Shown: piece by piece, positions 53,451 through 62,439 of the stretch
Layout: each line of letters begins with the position of its first letter
Numbering within the stretch: the first letter of the stretch is position 1
Program-made: the position numbers and the translations under genes
The notes under the pieces: model-generated
Databases searched by the model: none
The model's input: only the letters and a program-made list of their open reading frames with translations
What the model was told of the DNA's origin: nothing
Source: Ancylobacter sp. WKF20
GTDB lineage: Bacteria; Pseudomonadota; Alphaproteobacteria; Rhizobiales; Xanthobacteraceae
Length of the DNA stretch: 64,000 nt
Direction of reading: 5' to 3'
Assembly (NCBI RefSeq): GCF_029760895.1
Contig: NZ_CP121679.1
Coordinates: 558,001 to 622,000 of the forward strand

Positions 53451-54089
53451 ATGCTTTCCGCCCCGATGCGTATCCTCCTTCTCGCCACTGCGGCATCGCT
53501 CGCGCTGAGCGCGCCGCTGGCTGCCCAGCAGAGCTGGCAGGGCGGGGTGGAATCGCAGCCGCTCGCCCCGCCGCCCGGCGCGGTGACCAATCCCGATTCG
53601 CCTCCGCCCGGCGGCGCCGGCGTGCCCTCCATCATGGCCCCGCCCGAAGGCGGCGAGGTGCGCCAGCCCGCCCCGGCCCAGCCGGACGTGCCCGGCCAGG
53701 CGACGGTCGGCCCGAGCGGCGACATTGAGGTGGTGCAGCCCCCGGCTGAGAAGGTGGTGAACAAGACCGCCGTGTTCTCCGGCCTCGACAAGATCACCGG
53801 CCGCATCATCTCCTTCGACGTGGCGGTGAACGAGACCGTGCAGTTCGGCGCGCTGCGCATCACCCCGCGCGCCTGCTACACGCGGCCGGTGACCGAGTCA
53901 CAGAACACCACCGGCTTCGTCCAGGTTCAGGAGATCACGCTGGACGGGAAGGTGCAGCCGCTGTTCAGTGGCTGGATGTTCGCCTCCAGCCCCGGCCTGC
54001 ACGGCGTCGAGCACCCGATCTATGATGTGTGGCTGACCGACTGCAAGCAGACAGCGCCGGTGATCGCCTCGCCCGGCGGCCAGCAGTAG
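53451..54089 (+). CDS. DUF2155 exported protein
   Basis: 212 residues. Signal peptide [20 protein letters not shown] with cleavage near LAAQQ. A Pro-rich linker (25-105) precedes the DUF2155 core: [36 protein letters not shown] and [20 protein letters not shown], with Cys residues at ACYT and near the end (TDCKQ). DUF2155 proteins are alphaproteobacterial periplasmic proteins of unknown function. I chose the ATG at 53451 over 53466, with GAGG at a fitting distance. The 3' end overlaps the convergent aat gene by 70 bases. It follows the NDUFA12-type gene at 136 bases. Confidence 0.85.
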   Translation: MLSAPMRILLLATAASLALSAPLAAQQSWQGGVESQPLAPPPGAVTNPDSPPPGGAGVPSIMAPPEGGEVRQPAPAQPDVPGQATVGPSGDIEVVQPPAEKVVNKTAVFSGLDKITGRIISFDVAVNETVQFGALRITPRACYTRPVTESQNTTGFVQVQEITLDGKVQPLFSGWMFASSPGLHGVEHPIYDVWLTDCKQTAPVIASPGGQQ

Positions 54090-54697
54090 AAATCACCCTC
54101 GCCTTCCAGCGCCTGCGTCAGCAGCCGGTGATAGTGCCGGCGCGTGACCTCGATCGCGCCGAAGCTGCGCAGATGATCGGTCACGAACTGCGTGTCGAGC
54201 AGGGTGAAGCCGCCCTTGCGCAGCCGCGCCACCAGATGCACCAGCGCCACCTTCGAGGCATCGCGCGCGGTGTGGAACATGCTCTCGCCGAAGAAGGCCC
54301 GGCCGAGCCGCACCCCGTAGAGCCCGCCGACCAGCACGCCATTCTCCCACGTTTCGACCGAGTGGCAGTGGCCGCGCTCATAGAGGTCGCAATAGAGCTT
54401 GCGGATGCGCCGGTTGATCCAGGTCGAGCCGCGCCCGTCCGCCGGGGCAGCGCAGCCATCGATCACCGCCTCGAAGTCGTAGTCGATACGCACCTCGAAG
54501 CGATCGGAGCGCACGGTGCGGGCGAGGCGGCTGGAAATGGCGAAATCGTCGAGCGGGATGACGCCGCGCCGCTCCGGCTCGATCCAGTAGAGGCCGGGAT
54601 CGTCGGCGCTCTCGGCCATGGGGAAGATGCCGCAGGCATAGGCCTTCAGCAGGACTTCGGGCGTGATCTCGACCTGATGTTCGCGCGGGCGTGACAT
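54020..54697 (-). CDS. aat: Leucyl/phenylalanyl-tRNA-protein transferase
   Basis: Adds Leu or Phe to proteins with N-terminal Lys or Arg, marking them for ClpS-ClpAP degradation. 225 residues from the ATG at 54697. The signature [33 protein letters not shown], shortened here to its parts [11 protein letters not shown] and [12 protein letters not shown], opens the protein; [38 protein letters not shown] and AFFGESMFH follow, and [17 protein letters not shown] closes it. A longer frame upstream starts MAGLVPAI, a peptide typical of repeat-derived artefacts, so I rejected it. The 3' end overlaps DUF2155 by 70 bases on the opposite strand. Confidence 0.94.
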   Translation of the reverse strand: MSRPREHQVEITPEVLLKAYACGIFPMAESADDPGLYWIEPERRGVIPLDDFAISSRLARTVRSDRFEVRIDYDFEAVIDGCAAPADGRGSTWINRRIRKLYCDLYERGHCHSVETWENGVLVGGLYGVRLGRAFFGESMFHTARDASKVALVHLVARLRKGGFTLLDTQFVTDHLRSFGAIEVTRRHYHRLLTQALEGEGDFYCWPPGEAITGAVCLQSVSHTS

Positions 54698-54800
54698 GAC
54701 GCCAGAATGACGGAGATGGACGGCGCTGTGAAGGCGCCGGCGCCCGCGACCGCTCACAATCGGCTCAGCGATTGGGGAAGCGGCGGCCGCAAAAGAAATA

Positions 54801-54825
54801 GCCGGGACGAGCCCGGCCATGATGG
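54801..54825. repeat. Remnant of a block-B-type REP-like palindrome
   Basis: GCCGGG (54801-54806) and CCCGGC (54812-54817) flanked by GGCCATGAT resemble the block B arm in the array at 36 kb. It lies between aat and accC and may act as a weak 3'-end hairpin for accC. Confidence 0.4.
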
Positions 54826-54850
54826 TCGTGTGCAGGCGGTGTCGCCCGGC

Positions 54851-56203
54851 TCAGGAGCCCGGCTCGCCAGCGGCCAGGAAGTGCTCCAGCCAGTGAATGT
54901 CATAGGCGCCGCGCTTGATGTCGGGGTTCTCGACCAGCTCGCGGAACAGCGGCAGCGTGGTCTCGATGCCCTCCACCACGAACTCGTTGAGCGCCCGGCG
55001 CAGGCGGTTGAGGCATTCCTCGCGCGACTTGGCGTGGACGATCAGCTTGCCGATCATGCTGTCGTAATAGGGCGGGATCGAATAGCCCTGATAGACCGCC
55101 GAATCGACGCGCACCCCGAGCCCGCCCGGCGTGTGCCAGTAGGAGATCTTGCCCGGCGAGGGGCGGAAGGTGCGCGGGTGCTCGGCATTCACGCGGCACT
55201 CGATGGCGTGGCCGTTCAGCACCACATCTTCCTGCCGGATGCCGAGCGGCTGGCCGGCGGCGACGCGGATCTGCTCGGCGATCAGGTCGATGCCGGTGAT
55301 CGCCTCGGTCACCGGATGCTCCACCTGGATGCGGGTGTTCATCTCGATGAAGTAGAACTCGCCATTCTCGTACAGGAACTCGATGGTGCCCGCGCCGAGA
55401 TACTTCATGTCGCGCATCGCCTGGGCGACGGTCTCGCCTATGCGGGCGCGCTGCTCGGCGGTGATGGTCGGGGAGGGGGCTTCCTCCCACACCTTCTGAT
55501 GCCGGCGCTGCAGCGAGCAGTCACGCTCGCCGAGATGGATGGCGTTGCCCTGGCCGTCGCCGAGCACCTGGATCTCGATGTGGCGGGGCGTGCCGAGATA
55601 CTTCTCGATATAGACCGCGTCGTCGCCGAAGGCGGCACGGGCTTCCGAGCGGGCCTGGGAGAGCGCGGAGGACAGCTCGTCCGGGGCGCGGGCGACCTTC
55701 ATGCCACGCCCGCCACCGCCAGCGGCGGCCTTGATGAGCACGGGGAAGCCGATTTCCTCGGCGACGCGGGCCGCCTCGTCATCCGAGGTGATGCCGCCTT
55801 CCGAGCCGGGCACGCAGGGGATGCCGAGCTTCTTGGCGGTCCGCTTGGCCTCGATCTTGTCGCCCATGATACGGATATGCTCGGGCTTGGGCCCGATGAA
55901 GGCGACGCCGTGGTCGATCAGGATCTCGGCGAAACGCGCATTTTCCGACAGGAAGCCGTAGCCCGGATGCACCGCCTCGGCGCCCGTGATCTCGCAGGCG
56001 GCGAGCAAAGCGGGGATGTTGAGGTAGCTGTCCTTGGCGGGCGGCGGGCCGATGCAGACGCTCTCATCGGCGAGCTTCACATGCATGGCGTCGGCGTCGG
56101 CGGTGGAGTGCACCGCCACGGTGGCGATGCCGAGCTCCTTGCAGGCGCGAAGCACCCGGAGCGCGATCTCGCCGCGATTGGCGATGAGAATCTTGCCGAA
56201 CAT
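54851..56203 (-). CDS. accC: Acetyl-CoA carboxylase biotin carboxylase subunit
   Basis: Carboxylates biotin on AccB with ATP and bicarbonate, the first step of fatty acid synthesis. 450 residues. [36 protein letters not shown]-grasp [57 protein letters not shown] (the parts FIEMNTR and QVEHPVTE are diagnostic). The start is 10 bases after the accB stop, so the pair is co-translated. C-terminus [12 protein letters not shown] is typical. A 153-base gap with a REP-like remnant follows. Confidence 0.97.
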   Translation of the reverse strand: MFGKILIANRGEIALRVLRACKELGIATVAVHSTADADAMHVKLADESVCIGPPPAKDSYLNIPALLAACEITGAEAVHPGYGFLSENARFAEILIDHGVAFIGPKPEHIRIMGDKIEAKRTAKKLGIPCVPGSEGGITSDDEAARVAEEIGFPVLIKAAAGGGGRGMKVARAPDELSSALSQARSEARAAFGDDAVYIEKYLGTPRHIEIQVLGDGQGNAIHLGERDCSLQRRHQKVWEEAPSPTITAEQRARIGETVAQAMRDMKYLGAGTIEFLYENGEFYFIEMNTRIQVEHPVTEAITGIDLIAEQIRVAAGQPLGIRQEDVVLNGHAIECRVNAEHPRTFRPSPGKISYWHTPGGLGVRVDSAVYQGYSIPPYYDSMIGKLIVHAKSREECLNRLRRALNEFVVEGIETTLPLFRELVENPDIKRGAYDIHWLEHFLAAGEPGS

Positions 56204-56213
56204 CAGGCGCTCC

Positions 56214-56693
56214 TCACTCGATGATCACGAGCGGCTCGCCATATTCGACCGGCTGCGCGTTATCCACGAGAATGCGGGTGACAGTGCCCGCGCGCGGCGC
56301 GGGAATGGCGTTCATCGTCTTCATCGCCTCGACGATGAGGAGGGTCTGGCCTTCCTTCACCACCGAGCCGACCTCGATGAAGTAGCGGGCGCCCGGCTCC
56401 GGGCCGAGATAGGCGGTGCCGACCATCGGCGAGGGCACGACGCCGGGATGCTTGGCCGGATCGTCGCTCACCGCTGCGACAGGCGCGGCGGCGGCAACCG
56501 AAGCCGCGGCAACAGGCGCAGCGGCGACGGCCACCGGCGCGGGCGCGGCATACACGGTCGGCGCGGCGCGCACGACGCGGATACGCAGATCCTCGTGCTG
56601 GACTTCGATCTCCGTGAGGTCGCTCTCGGAGAGGAGGTTGGCGATCTCGCGCACCAGCGCGGGGTCGATGTTCGGCTTGTTGGTTTTCATCAT
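56214..56693 (-). CDS. accB: Biotin carboxyl carrier protein
   Basis: Carrier subunit of acetyl-CoA carboxylase. 159 residues. N-terminal helix region [20 protein letters not shown], then an Ala/Val/Pro-rich flexible linker (about 48-80), then the biotinyl domain. The biotinylated Lys is in [26 protein letters not shown] precedes it and [11 protein letters not shown] ends the domain. Two ATG codons in a row (56693 and 56690) are possible starts. aroQ precedes it by 27 bases and accC follows by 10, so aroQ-accB-accC is an operon. Confidence 0.97.
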   Translation of the reverse strand: MMKTNKPNIDPALVREIANLLSESDLTEIEVQHEDLRIRVVRAAPTVYAAPAPVAVAAAPVAAASVAAAAPVAAVSDDPAKHPGVVPSPMVGTAYLGPEPGARYFIEVGSVVKEGQTLLIVEAMKTMNAIPAPRAGTVTRILVDNAQPVEYGEPLVIIE

Positions 56694-56720
56694 GATCCCG
56701 TGACGGTCGCCCCGTCCCCC

Positions 56721-57158
56721 TCAGTTCACGCGGGCGGCGGCCAGCGCGTCTATGGCGAGCCGGTAGCCGTCGATCCCTAGGCCGCAGATCACCCCACGGG
56801 CGACCGGCGAAATATAGGAATGATGGCGGAAGGCTTCGCGCGCGAAGACGTTGGACAAGTGGACTTCGACGACATTGAGGCCGACGGCCTTGATGGCGTC
56901 CCCAAGGGCGACGGAAGTGTGGGTATAGGCGGCGGCATTGAGCACGACGCCGAGGCTCCCGCGCGCTTCCTGCAGCCAGGTGACCAACTCGCCCTCATGG
57001 TTGGTCTGGCGGAACACGAGGCCGAGCCCGTGTCGATCGCAGGCGGCGCGGCAGGCGGCTTCGACATCCGCCAGCGTCGCACGGCCATACACCTCCGGCT
57101 CGCGCGTGCCGAGCAGGTTCAGGTTCGGTCCGTTCAGGACGTGGACGGTGTCCGTCAT
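56721..57158 (-). CDS. aroQ: 3-dehydroquinate dehydratase, type II
   Basis: Third step of the shikimate pathway to aromatic amino acids. 145 residues. [21 protein letters not shown] holds the catalytic Arg and Tyr, broken for space as [45 protein letters not shown] and [17 protein letters not shown] (His) are type II signatures. Its place before accB-accC is common in Hyphomicrobiales. A 200-base gap separates it from dsbA upstream, so a promoter is likely there. Confidence 0.97.
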   Translation of the reverse strand: MTDTVHVLNGPNLNLLGTREPEVYGRATLADVEAACRAACDRHGLGLVFRQTNHEGELVTWLQEARGSLGVVLNAAAYTHTSVALGDAIKAVGLNVVEVHLSNVFAREAFRHHSYISPVARGVICGLGIDGYRLAIDALAAARVN

Positions 57159-57358
57159 CGCGCCTCAAAGAGCCAGGTTCCGCCCGGCGCGTGCCGGGCA
57201 GCCGCGGGGTTATAGGCAAAGCCCGCGTGAACGCCAAGCCCCGGCGCGCATGCGGGCGCAGTAACCCCCAGCGGCGAATCGCGCCGTGGGGGCCGCTGTC
57301 GTGGCCGGCGGCCGGCAATGGGGCCGTTCACCAGCTCCACGCGCCCGCCTGATTGGGC

Positions 57359-58141
57359 TCAGCACTGGGTCTTGCCGCAGCTCCGCACGGAATCCACGGC
57401 GCTCTTGATCTGGTCGTGGCCGACCGCGCCGACGATCACCGCGTCGCCCACTACATAGGAGGGCGTGCCGTCGATGCCGAGCGCATCGGCGACCTGAAGG
57501 TTCTCCTGCAGCGTGGCGTTGACCTCGGGGTTGGCCAGCGCCTTCTCCAGCGCCGCCTTGTCGATGCCGACCGCCGTGGCGGCCTCCAGCGCCTTGGCCT
57601 TGTTGGCCTGACCGCGCTCGCTCAGCAGCTTCTCGTGGAAGGCATAGTACTTGTCCGGCGCGGTGAGGCGTACGGCGACGGCGACCTGCGCGGCCTCCAC
57701 CGAGCCGGGTCCGAGCACCGGGAATTCCTTCAGCACGACCTTGAGCTTGGGGTCGCCCTTCATGAGCTGCTGCATGTCGGCCAGCGCCCGGCGGCAATAG
57801 CCGCAATTGTAATCGAAGAACTCGACCAGCGTGACGTCGCCCGTGGGGTTGCCAATGACCACGCCGCGCGGGGAATCGAACACCAGGGGCTTCATGGTGG
57901 TGAGCGCCTGCTGGCGCTGGTTCGACTCCTGCGCCGCCTGGCGCTTCTGCAGCTCCATGATGGCTTCCTGGATCACCTCGGGATTCTTGATCAGGTACTC
58001 CCGGATGACGCCTTCGAATTCCTTGCGCTGCGCGTCGTCGAGCGCCGCGGCCGGAGCGACGCCCATGCCGATCGCGAGGCTCGCGACAAGGCTCGCGGCA
58101 ATGAGCCTGCGGCCGGCGCGGCTAAGAAGGGTGAGCGGCAT
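57359..58141 (-). CDS. DsbA-family thiol:disulfide protein
   Basis: 260 residues. A signal peptide (MPLTLLSRAGRRLIAASLVA then APAAAL) exports it to the periplasm. An N-terminal helical part (KEFEGVIREYLIKNPEVIQE) resembles the ScsC/Com1-like N-terminal region. The thioredoxin fold holds the active site FFDYNCGYCRRALADM (CGYC). PSYVVGDAVIVGAVGHDQI carries the cis-Pro region (TPSYV). C-terminal Cys pair SCGKTQC ends the protein. It may act as an isomerase or oxidase, not decidable here. It follows the M48 protease by 11 bases, so the two are co-transcribed and both serve periplasmic protein quality control. Confidence 0.9.
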   Translation of the reverse strand: MPLTLLSRAGRRLIAASLVASLAIGMGVAPAAALDDAQRKEFEGVIREYLIKNPEVIQEAIMELQKRQAAQESNQRQQALTTMKPLVFDSPRGVVIGNPTGDVTLVEFFDYNCGYCRRALADMQQLMKGDPKLKVVLKEFPVLGPGSVEAAQVAVAVRLTAPDKYYAFHEKLLSERGQANKAKALEAATAVGIDKAALEKALANPEVNATLQENLQVADALGIDGTPSYVVGDAVIVGAVGHDQIKSAVDSVRSCGKTQC

Positions 58142-58152
58142 GTGTCTCTCCG

Positions 58153-59640
58153 TTACGGTGTTGGCTTGCGCCGCATGGCTTCTTGCGGCGGCTTGAAATT
58201 GAGGATGTCGTCGGCCTTCAGCCAGCCGGGCGAGCCGAGCGGGAACTTGGTCTTGGCCCGCGTCGCCAGTTCGCGCGCCAGCCTGTACTCGCCGCTGAGC
58301 AGGGCGGACTGGGCGGAGGCGAGGTCGGCATTGGGGTAGTCGCCGCGCTGGCCATAGGCCATGGCGAGGTAGCGCCAGCCGATCGGCGAGGAGGGCTCGC
58401 GCTGCAGGCCGAAATTGAGCTCGCGCACCGCCTCGTCCATCAGGCTCTTGTCGTTGGTGGCGATCAGCGCCTGGCCGAGCAGCATGCGGATGAGCGGGTT
58501 GCCGTCGGACAGCTCGACCGCGCGGCGCAGCGGGCCGATGGCGTCGCGCCCGCGGCCGGCTTCCAGATAGGCCTGGCCCTTGATCTCATAGAAATAGGGG
58601 TTGCGCGGCTGCTCGGCGATGAGCGCGTCGATCTGGCGGATCGCGTCGTTGATGTTGCCATAGCGATAGGCCGAGATCGCCCGCGCATAGCGCGCCGGCA
58701 GCGTGTTGCCCTGCGGGCCGTAGATGCGCGCCACGCCGTCCGGCGTCTGGGTGTAGCCGACCAGCTTGGCCCGCATCATGTCGTGGCGGGCCTGCAGCTC
58801 CGGCGGATCCTTGACGTCGAAATAGGGGCTCTTATGCGCGAGGTCTTCCAGCACCGCGATGCGTTCGGCCGCCATGGGATGGCTGATCGCGTAGGGGTCG
58901 ATTCGCTGGCTGATGAACATCTGGTCGTTCTGCAGCCGCTCGAAGGTCTTCAGCATCCCCGCCGGCGACTGCTTGGTCGCGTTGAGATAGCTGAGGGCCG
59001 AGCGGTCGGCGGCCTGCTCCTCGCTGCGCTGATAGGCCAGCAGCGAGCGCCGCACGATCTCCTGCGGCATCGTCATCGCGCCCGCGCCGGCGGTGCCGCC
59101 TATATTGGAGCCGGTGGACACGCCTGCCGCCATGCCGCCCGCGGCGAGCAGCATGCCGACAATGGCGGCGGTCTGCGCGTTTTCGATCTGCTGGCGCATG
59201 CGCGCGAGGTGGCCGCCGGCGATGTGGCCGGTCTCATGGGCGAGAACGCCGATGACCTCGTTCGGCGTCGCCGACTGTTTGAGCGTGCCGGTGTTGATGA
59301 AGATGCGCTTGCCGTCGGCCACGAAGGCGTTGAACGAATCGTCGCCGATCAGGACGACCTGGATGTTCTGCTGCGTGAGCCCCGCCACCTTGAAGATCGG
59401 GCGGGTGTAATCGCGCATCAGCGTCTCGATCTCCGCGTCGCGGATGATCGTTGGGTTGCGCTTGGATTGCGCCAGCGCCGGCTGCATGTCGAGCGCGCCA
59501 ACGGCGAGAAAGCCAAGGCCGGTCGCCAGCCCGCGCAGCAGGCCACGCCCACCCGAGCGGTGGGCCAAACGGCGACCACGGCCAGCGGGACGGTGCGTCA
59601 GCCGAAGCGAGGGGTTGTCAAGGCGCAGCAGAGGCATCAT
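58153..59640 (-). CDS. M48-family metalloprotease with TPR domain (BepA-like)
   Basis: 495 residues. An Arg-rich leader and hydrophobic segment (about 34-55) export it. The zinc motif is HETGH (in VIGVLAHETGHIAGGHLARM) with the third ligand Glu in QRSEEQAADRSALSYL. The C-terminal part from about 320 has TPR-like repeats (PRNPYFYEIKGQAYLEAGRG, SDGNPLIRMLLGQALIATND). This architecture is that of BepA, which degrades or helps to assemble outer-membrane proteins such as LptD. lptD lies in this window, about 38 kb away. Operon with the DsbA-like gene. Confidence 0.9.
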   Translation of the reverse strand: MMPLLRLDNPSLRLTHRPAGRGRRLAHRSGGRGLLRGLATGLGFLAVGALDMQPALAQSKRNPTIIRDAEIETLMRDYTRPIFKVAGLTQQNIQVVLIGDDSFNAFVADGKRIFINTGTLKQSATPNEVIGVLAHETGHIAGGHLARMRQQIENAQTAAIVGMLLAAGGMAAGVSTGSNIGGTAGAGAMTMPQEIVRRSLLAYQRSEEQAADRSALSYLNATKQSPAGMLKTFERLQNDQMFISQRIDPYAISHPMAAERIAVLEDLAHKSPYFDVKDPPELQARHDMMRAKLVGYTQTPDGVARIYGPQGNTLPARYARAISAYRYGNINDAIRQIDALIAEQPRNPYFYEIKGQAYLEAGRGRDAIGPLRRAVELSDGNPLIRMLLGQALIATNDKSLMDEAVRELNFGLQREPSSPIGWRYLAMAYGQRGDYPNADLASAQSALLSGEYRLARELATRAKTKFPLGSPGWLKADDILNFKPPQEAMRRKPTP

Positions 59641-59784
59641 CCATCGAACGCAGCAATGTGCGGGCGACCTGACGCTGTCGTGACGACAGGGTCAAGTCAT
59701 CCGCGGATCATCTTCCATTGAACGTAGCCCGAGACCAGCCGGAGATTGCGGCGCGGATACGGCGGAACGGCAAGGTTGAGCAAC

Positions 59785-60987
59785 ATGACCGCATCACGCG
59801 CCACCTCTCCCGTGGACGCCGCCATCCTCCTTGCCGGCGCCTCGCGGCGCAGCGACATCGCGCCCTTCATCGTCATGGACGTGATGGAGCGGGCGGCGCG
59901 CATCGAGGCCGAGGGCGGGCGGGTCATCCATATGGAGGTCGGCCAGCCCGCCGCGCCGGCCCCGCACACCGCCCGCGAGGCGGCAAAGCGCGCGCTGGAG
60001 CATGGGCGCATCGGCTACACCACCGCGCTCGGCCTGCCGGGGCTGCGCGCCCGCATCGCCCGCCATTATGGCGAGACCTATGGGCTCGATCTCGACCCGG
60101 CGCGCGTCGTCGTGACGACGGGGTCGTCAGCCGGGTTCCTGCTCGCCTTCCTCTCGATGTTCGAAGCGGGCGACCGGGTGGCGATCGCCAATCCCGGCTA
60201 TCCGCCCTATCGCCATATCCTGACGGCGCTCGGCTGCGAGCCGGTGCTGATCGAGACGGATGCCGCCTCGCGCTGGGTCATCACGCCCGAGGCGCTGCGC
60301 GCCGCCCATGCCCGCACGCCGCTCAAGGGCATTCTGGTGGCGAGCCCGGCCAACCCGACTGGCACGATGATGCGCCCGGAGGCGCTCGCCGAGCTGATCG
60401 CCACCGCCGAAAGCCTCGGCATCCGCTTCATTTCGGACGAGATCTATCACGGGCTGGACTATGCCTTCCCGGCCGCCACGGCGGCGGCGATCAGCCCTGA
60501 GGCGGCGATCATCCATTCCTTCTCGAAATATTTCTGCATGACCGGCTGGCGGGTCGGCTGGATGGTGATGCCGGCGCCGCTGGTGCGCGCGGTAGAGCGG
60601 TTGCAGCAGAACCTGATGATCTCCGTGCCCACCCTCTCGCAGATAGCCGCCGAGGCGGCCTTTGACGGCGCGGCCGAGATGGAGGCGGTCAAGCACGGCT
60701 ATGAGGAGAACCGGCTGATCCTGACGCAGGGCCTGCCCAAGGCCGGGCTGCCGGAGTTCCTCCCCGTGGACGGTGCGTTCTATCTCTATGCCGACGTGTC
60801 GCGCTTTACCGACGATTCCGCCGCCTTCGCCCGGCGCCTTCTCGATGAGGCGCATGTGGCGGCGACGCCCGGCGTCGATTTCGACCCGCATCGCGGCCAC
60901 CATTATCTGCGACTCTCCTATGCCGGCGCGCCGGCCGAGATGGCCGAGGCGGTGGAGCGGATCGGCGATTTCCTGCGGCGCGGCTGA
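59785..60987 (+). CDS. Class I/II PLP-dependent aminotransferase
   Basis: 400 residues from the ATG at 59785, preceded by AAGGTTGAG. RVIHMEVGQPAAPAP, IGYTTALGLPGLRARIARHY, ANPGYPPYRHIL, SPANPTGTMM, RFISDEIYHGLDYAF and the PLP-lysine motif SFSKYFCMTGWRVGWMV (Lys in SFSKY), with HYLRLSYAGA near the end. It resembles aspartate/aromatic-type aminotransferases with HxxxG variations, but the substrate cannot be fixed. It is divergent from the M48 gene and ends 6 bases before the convergent hxlR stop. Confidence 0.92.
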   Translation: MTASRATSPVDAAILLAGASRRSDIAPFIVMDVMERAARIEAEGGRVIHMEVGQPAAPAPHTAREAAKRALEHGRIGYTTALGLPGLRARIARHYGETYGLDLDPARVVVTTGSSAGFLLAFLSMFEAGDRVAIANPGYPPYRHILTALGCEPVLIETDAASRWVITPEALRAAHARTPLKGILVASPANPTGTMMRPEALAELIATAESLGIRFISDEIYHGLDYAFPAATAAAISPEAAIIHSFSKYFCMTGWRVGWMVMPAPLVRAVERLQQNLMISVPTLSQIAAEAAFDGAAEMEAVKHGYEENRLILTQGLPKAGLPEFLPVDGAFYLYADVSRFTDDSAAFARRLLDEAHVAATPGVDFDPHRGHHYLRLSYAGAPAEMAEAVERIGDFLRRG

Positions 60988-60993
60988 GCCCGG

Positions 60994-61374
60994 TCAGCGC
61001 GTCTCGATCCCCGCATCATAGGCCTGCTGCGCGGCGGCGATGGCGGGCATGTGCGTCTCCGCCCAGCGCGTCAGCGCCTCCACCGGCTCGCGCAGCGTCG
61101 CCGCCAGCGGGGTGAGGGCGTATTCCACCGTCACCGGCACGGTGGGATAGACGGTGCGCGTCACCAGCCCGTCGCGCTCCAGCTTCTTCAGCGTCTGCGA
61201 CAGCACCTTTTGCGAGATGCCCTTGATGTCGCGCTTGAGCTGGTTGAAGCGCAGCGGCCCGTCGGTCAGCCGCAGCATGAGCAGCAGCGCCCATTTGTCG
61301 GCGAGCCGATCCAGCACCAGCCGCGTCGGGCAGCGGTCCTCATAGACGTCGAAACGCGGGTTGGCGACGTTCAT
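60994..61374 (-). CDS. HxlR-family transcriptional regulator
   Basis: 126 residues with a winged helix. RCPTRLVLDRLADKWALLLM with the conserved N-terminal Cys, RFNQLKRDIKGISQKVLSQT, LKKLERDGLVTRTVYPTVPV and TVEYALTPLAATLREPVEAL are HxlR hallmarks. Such regulators often respond to electrophiles, quinones or disulfide stress by oxidation of this Cys and control a neighbouring redox gene. Here the divergent gene is an NmrA-like reductase, and the gap between them carries an operator-like dyad. Confidence 0.95.
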   Translation of the reverse strand: MNVANPRFDVYEDRCPTRLVLDRLADKWALLLMLRLTDGPLRFNQLKRDIKGISQKVLSQTLKKLERDGLVTRTVYPTVPVTVEYALTPLAATLREPVEALTRWAETHMPAIAAAQQAYDAGIETR

Positions 61375-61453
61375 CGTGGCTCCGATCGGCCGGGACGGTT
61401 ACCCAACGGCCACCTTGTGACCTGAAAGTGCTCTCTTTTGCCGCTGTATGGAA

Positions 61454-61485
61454 GGAAGTATGTCTCCAAACGATACATGGTTTCC
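61454..61485. promoter_or_regulatory. Candidate HxlR operator upstream of the NmrA-like gene
   Basis: Imperfect dyad GGAAGTATGT (61454-61463) and ACATGGTTTCC (61475-61485). TATACT at 61490-61495 is a likely -10 box for the plus-strand gene, so the dyad covers the -35 region. This fits repression or activation by the divergent HxlR protein. Confidence 0.5.
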
Positions 61486-61508
61486 GTTCTATACTAAGGA
61501 GAGTGAAG

Positions 61509-62351
61509 ATGACAGGCAAGGTTCTCGTGCTCGGCGCGACCGGCACGGTCGGGCGGCCGCTGGTGGCGGCGCTGCTGGCCAAGGGCGTGGCGGTCAAGGC
61601 GGCCTCGCGCAGTGGCAAGGCCGTGGCGGGCGCGGAAGGCGTGGTGTTCGACTATGCCAACCCGGCCACCTTCGGCCCCGCCTTTGAGGGCGTCGATCGG
61701 CTCTATCTGCTGCTGGCGAGCGGCAATACCGCGACGACCGAGCTTCTCCTGCCGGTGGTTGAGGCGGCGGTGGCGCGCAAGGTGAAGATCGTCTTCCAGA
61801 GCGTTTTCGGCGTCGATGCCGATGATTCGATCCCGTACCGCCAGGTCGAGATCGCCATCGAGAAATCCGGCGTGCCTTATGTGCTGCTGCGGCCGAACTG
61901 GTTCACCGACAACTTCATCACCTACTGGAAGCCGGGCATCGACCATGCCGGCGTCATCGCCGTGCCGGCGGGCGAGGGGAAGTCCAGCTTCATCGACGCG
62001 CGCGACATTGCCGCCAGCGCGGCGGCGGCGCTGACCAGCACAGACTTTGACGGCAAGGCGTTCAACCTCACCGGCCCGGCGGCGCTGGGCTATGGCGAGG
62101 CGGCGGCGATCCTCAGCGCGGTTCTCGGCAAGCCGGTCGCCTATCAGGCGGTGGACGATGCCACCTTCATCGGCATCCTCACCGGGGCGGGCGTGGCGCA
62201 GGACTATGCCACCTTCCTCGCCTCGATCTTCTACCCGGTGCGCGAAGGCTGGACCGCGCTGGTGACCGATGATGTGGCCACCCTTACCGGCGTCGCCCCG
62301 CGCAGCGTCGCGCAATGGGCCGACGACAACGCCGCCGCGCTGCGCGCCTGA
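61509..62351 (+). CDS. NmrA-like NAD(P)-binding reductase
   Basis: 280 residues from the ATG at 61509, with AAGGAGAGTGAAG upstream. LVLGATGTVGRPLVAALL is the Rossmann nucleotide-binding motif. ASRSGKAVAGAEGVVFDYAN, VYLLLASGN-like DRLYLLLASGNTATTE, RQVEIAIEKSGVPYVLLRPN and WFTDNFITYW resemble QorB-type quinone oxidoreductases and other atypical SDRs. Divergent from hxlR, so it probably reduces quinones or aldehydes under control of that regulator. The substrate is unknown. Confidence 0.88.
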   Translation: MTGKVLVLGATGTVGRPLVAALLAKGVAVKAASRSGKAVAGAEGVVFDYANPATFGPAFEGVDRLYLLLASGNTATTELLLPVVEAAVARKVKIVFQSVFGVDADDSIPYRQVEIAIEKSGVPYVLLRPNWFTDNFITYWKPGIDHAGVIAVPAGEGKSSFIDARDIAASAAAALTSTDFDGKAFNLTGPAALGYGEAAAILSAVLGKPVAYQAVDDATFIGILTGAGVAQDYATFLASIFYPVREGWTALVTDDVATLTGVAPRSVAQWADDNAAALRA

Positions 62352-62386
62352 GCGCGCTGCGCCCGGAGGCTTCAACCCTGAAACGA

Positions 62387-62412
62387 AAAACGGCGCCGTG
62401 AGGCGCCGTTTT
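62387..62412. terminator. Bidirectional terminator between NmrA-like gene and rne
   Basis: AAAACGGCGCC (62387-62397) and GGCGCCGTTTT (62402-62412) are perfect 11-bp arms with a GTGA loop. T-rich on the right end on both strands. It is 35 bases after the NmrA-like stop and 27 bases after the rne stop. Confidence 0.9.
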
Positions 62413-62439
62413 GCTTGGTGCGACGGGGAGCCGTCAGGC

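Noticed and set aside
54698..54820. N-terminal extension of aat beginning MAGLVPAI
   Set aside because: The peptide is repeat-derived from the block-B remnant; similarity to Aat begins at the Met at 54697.
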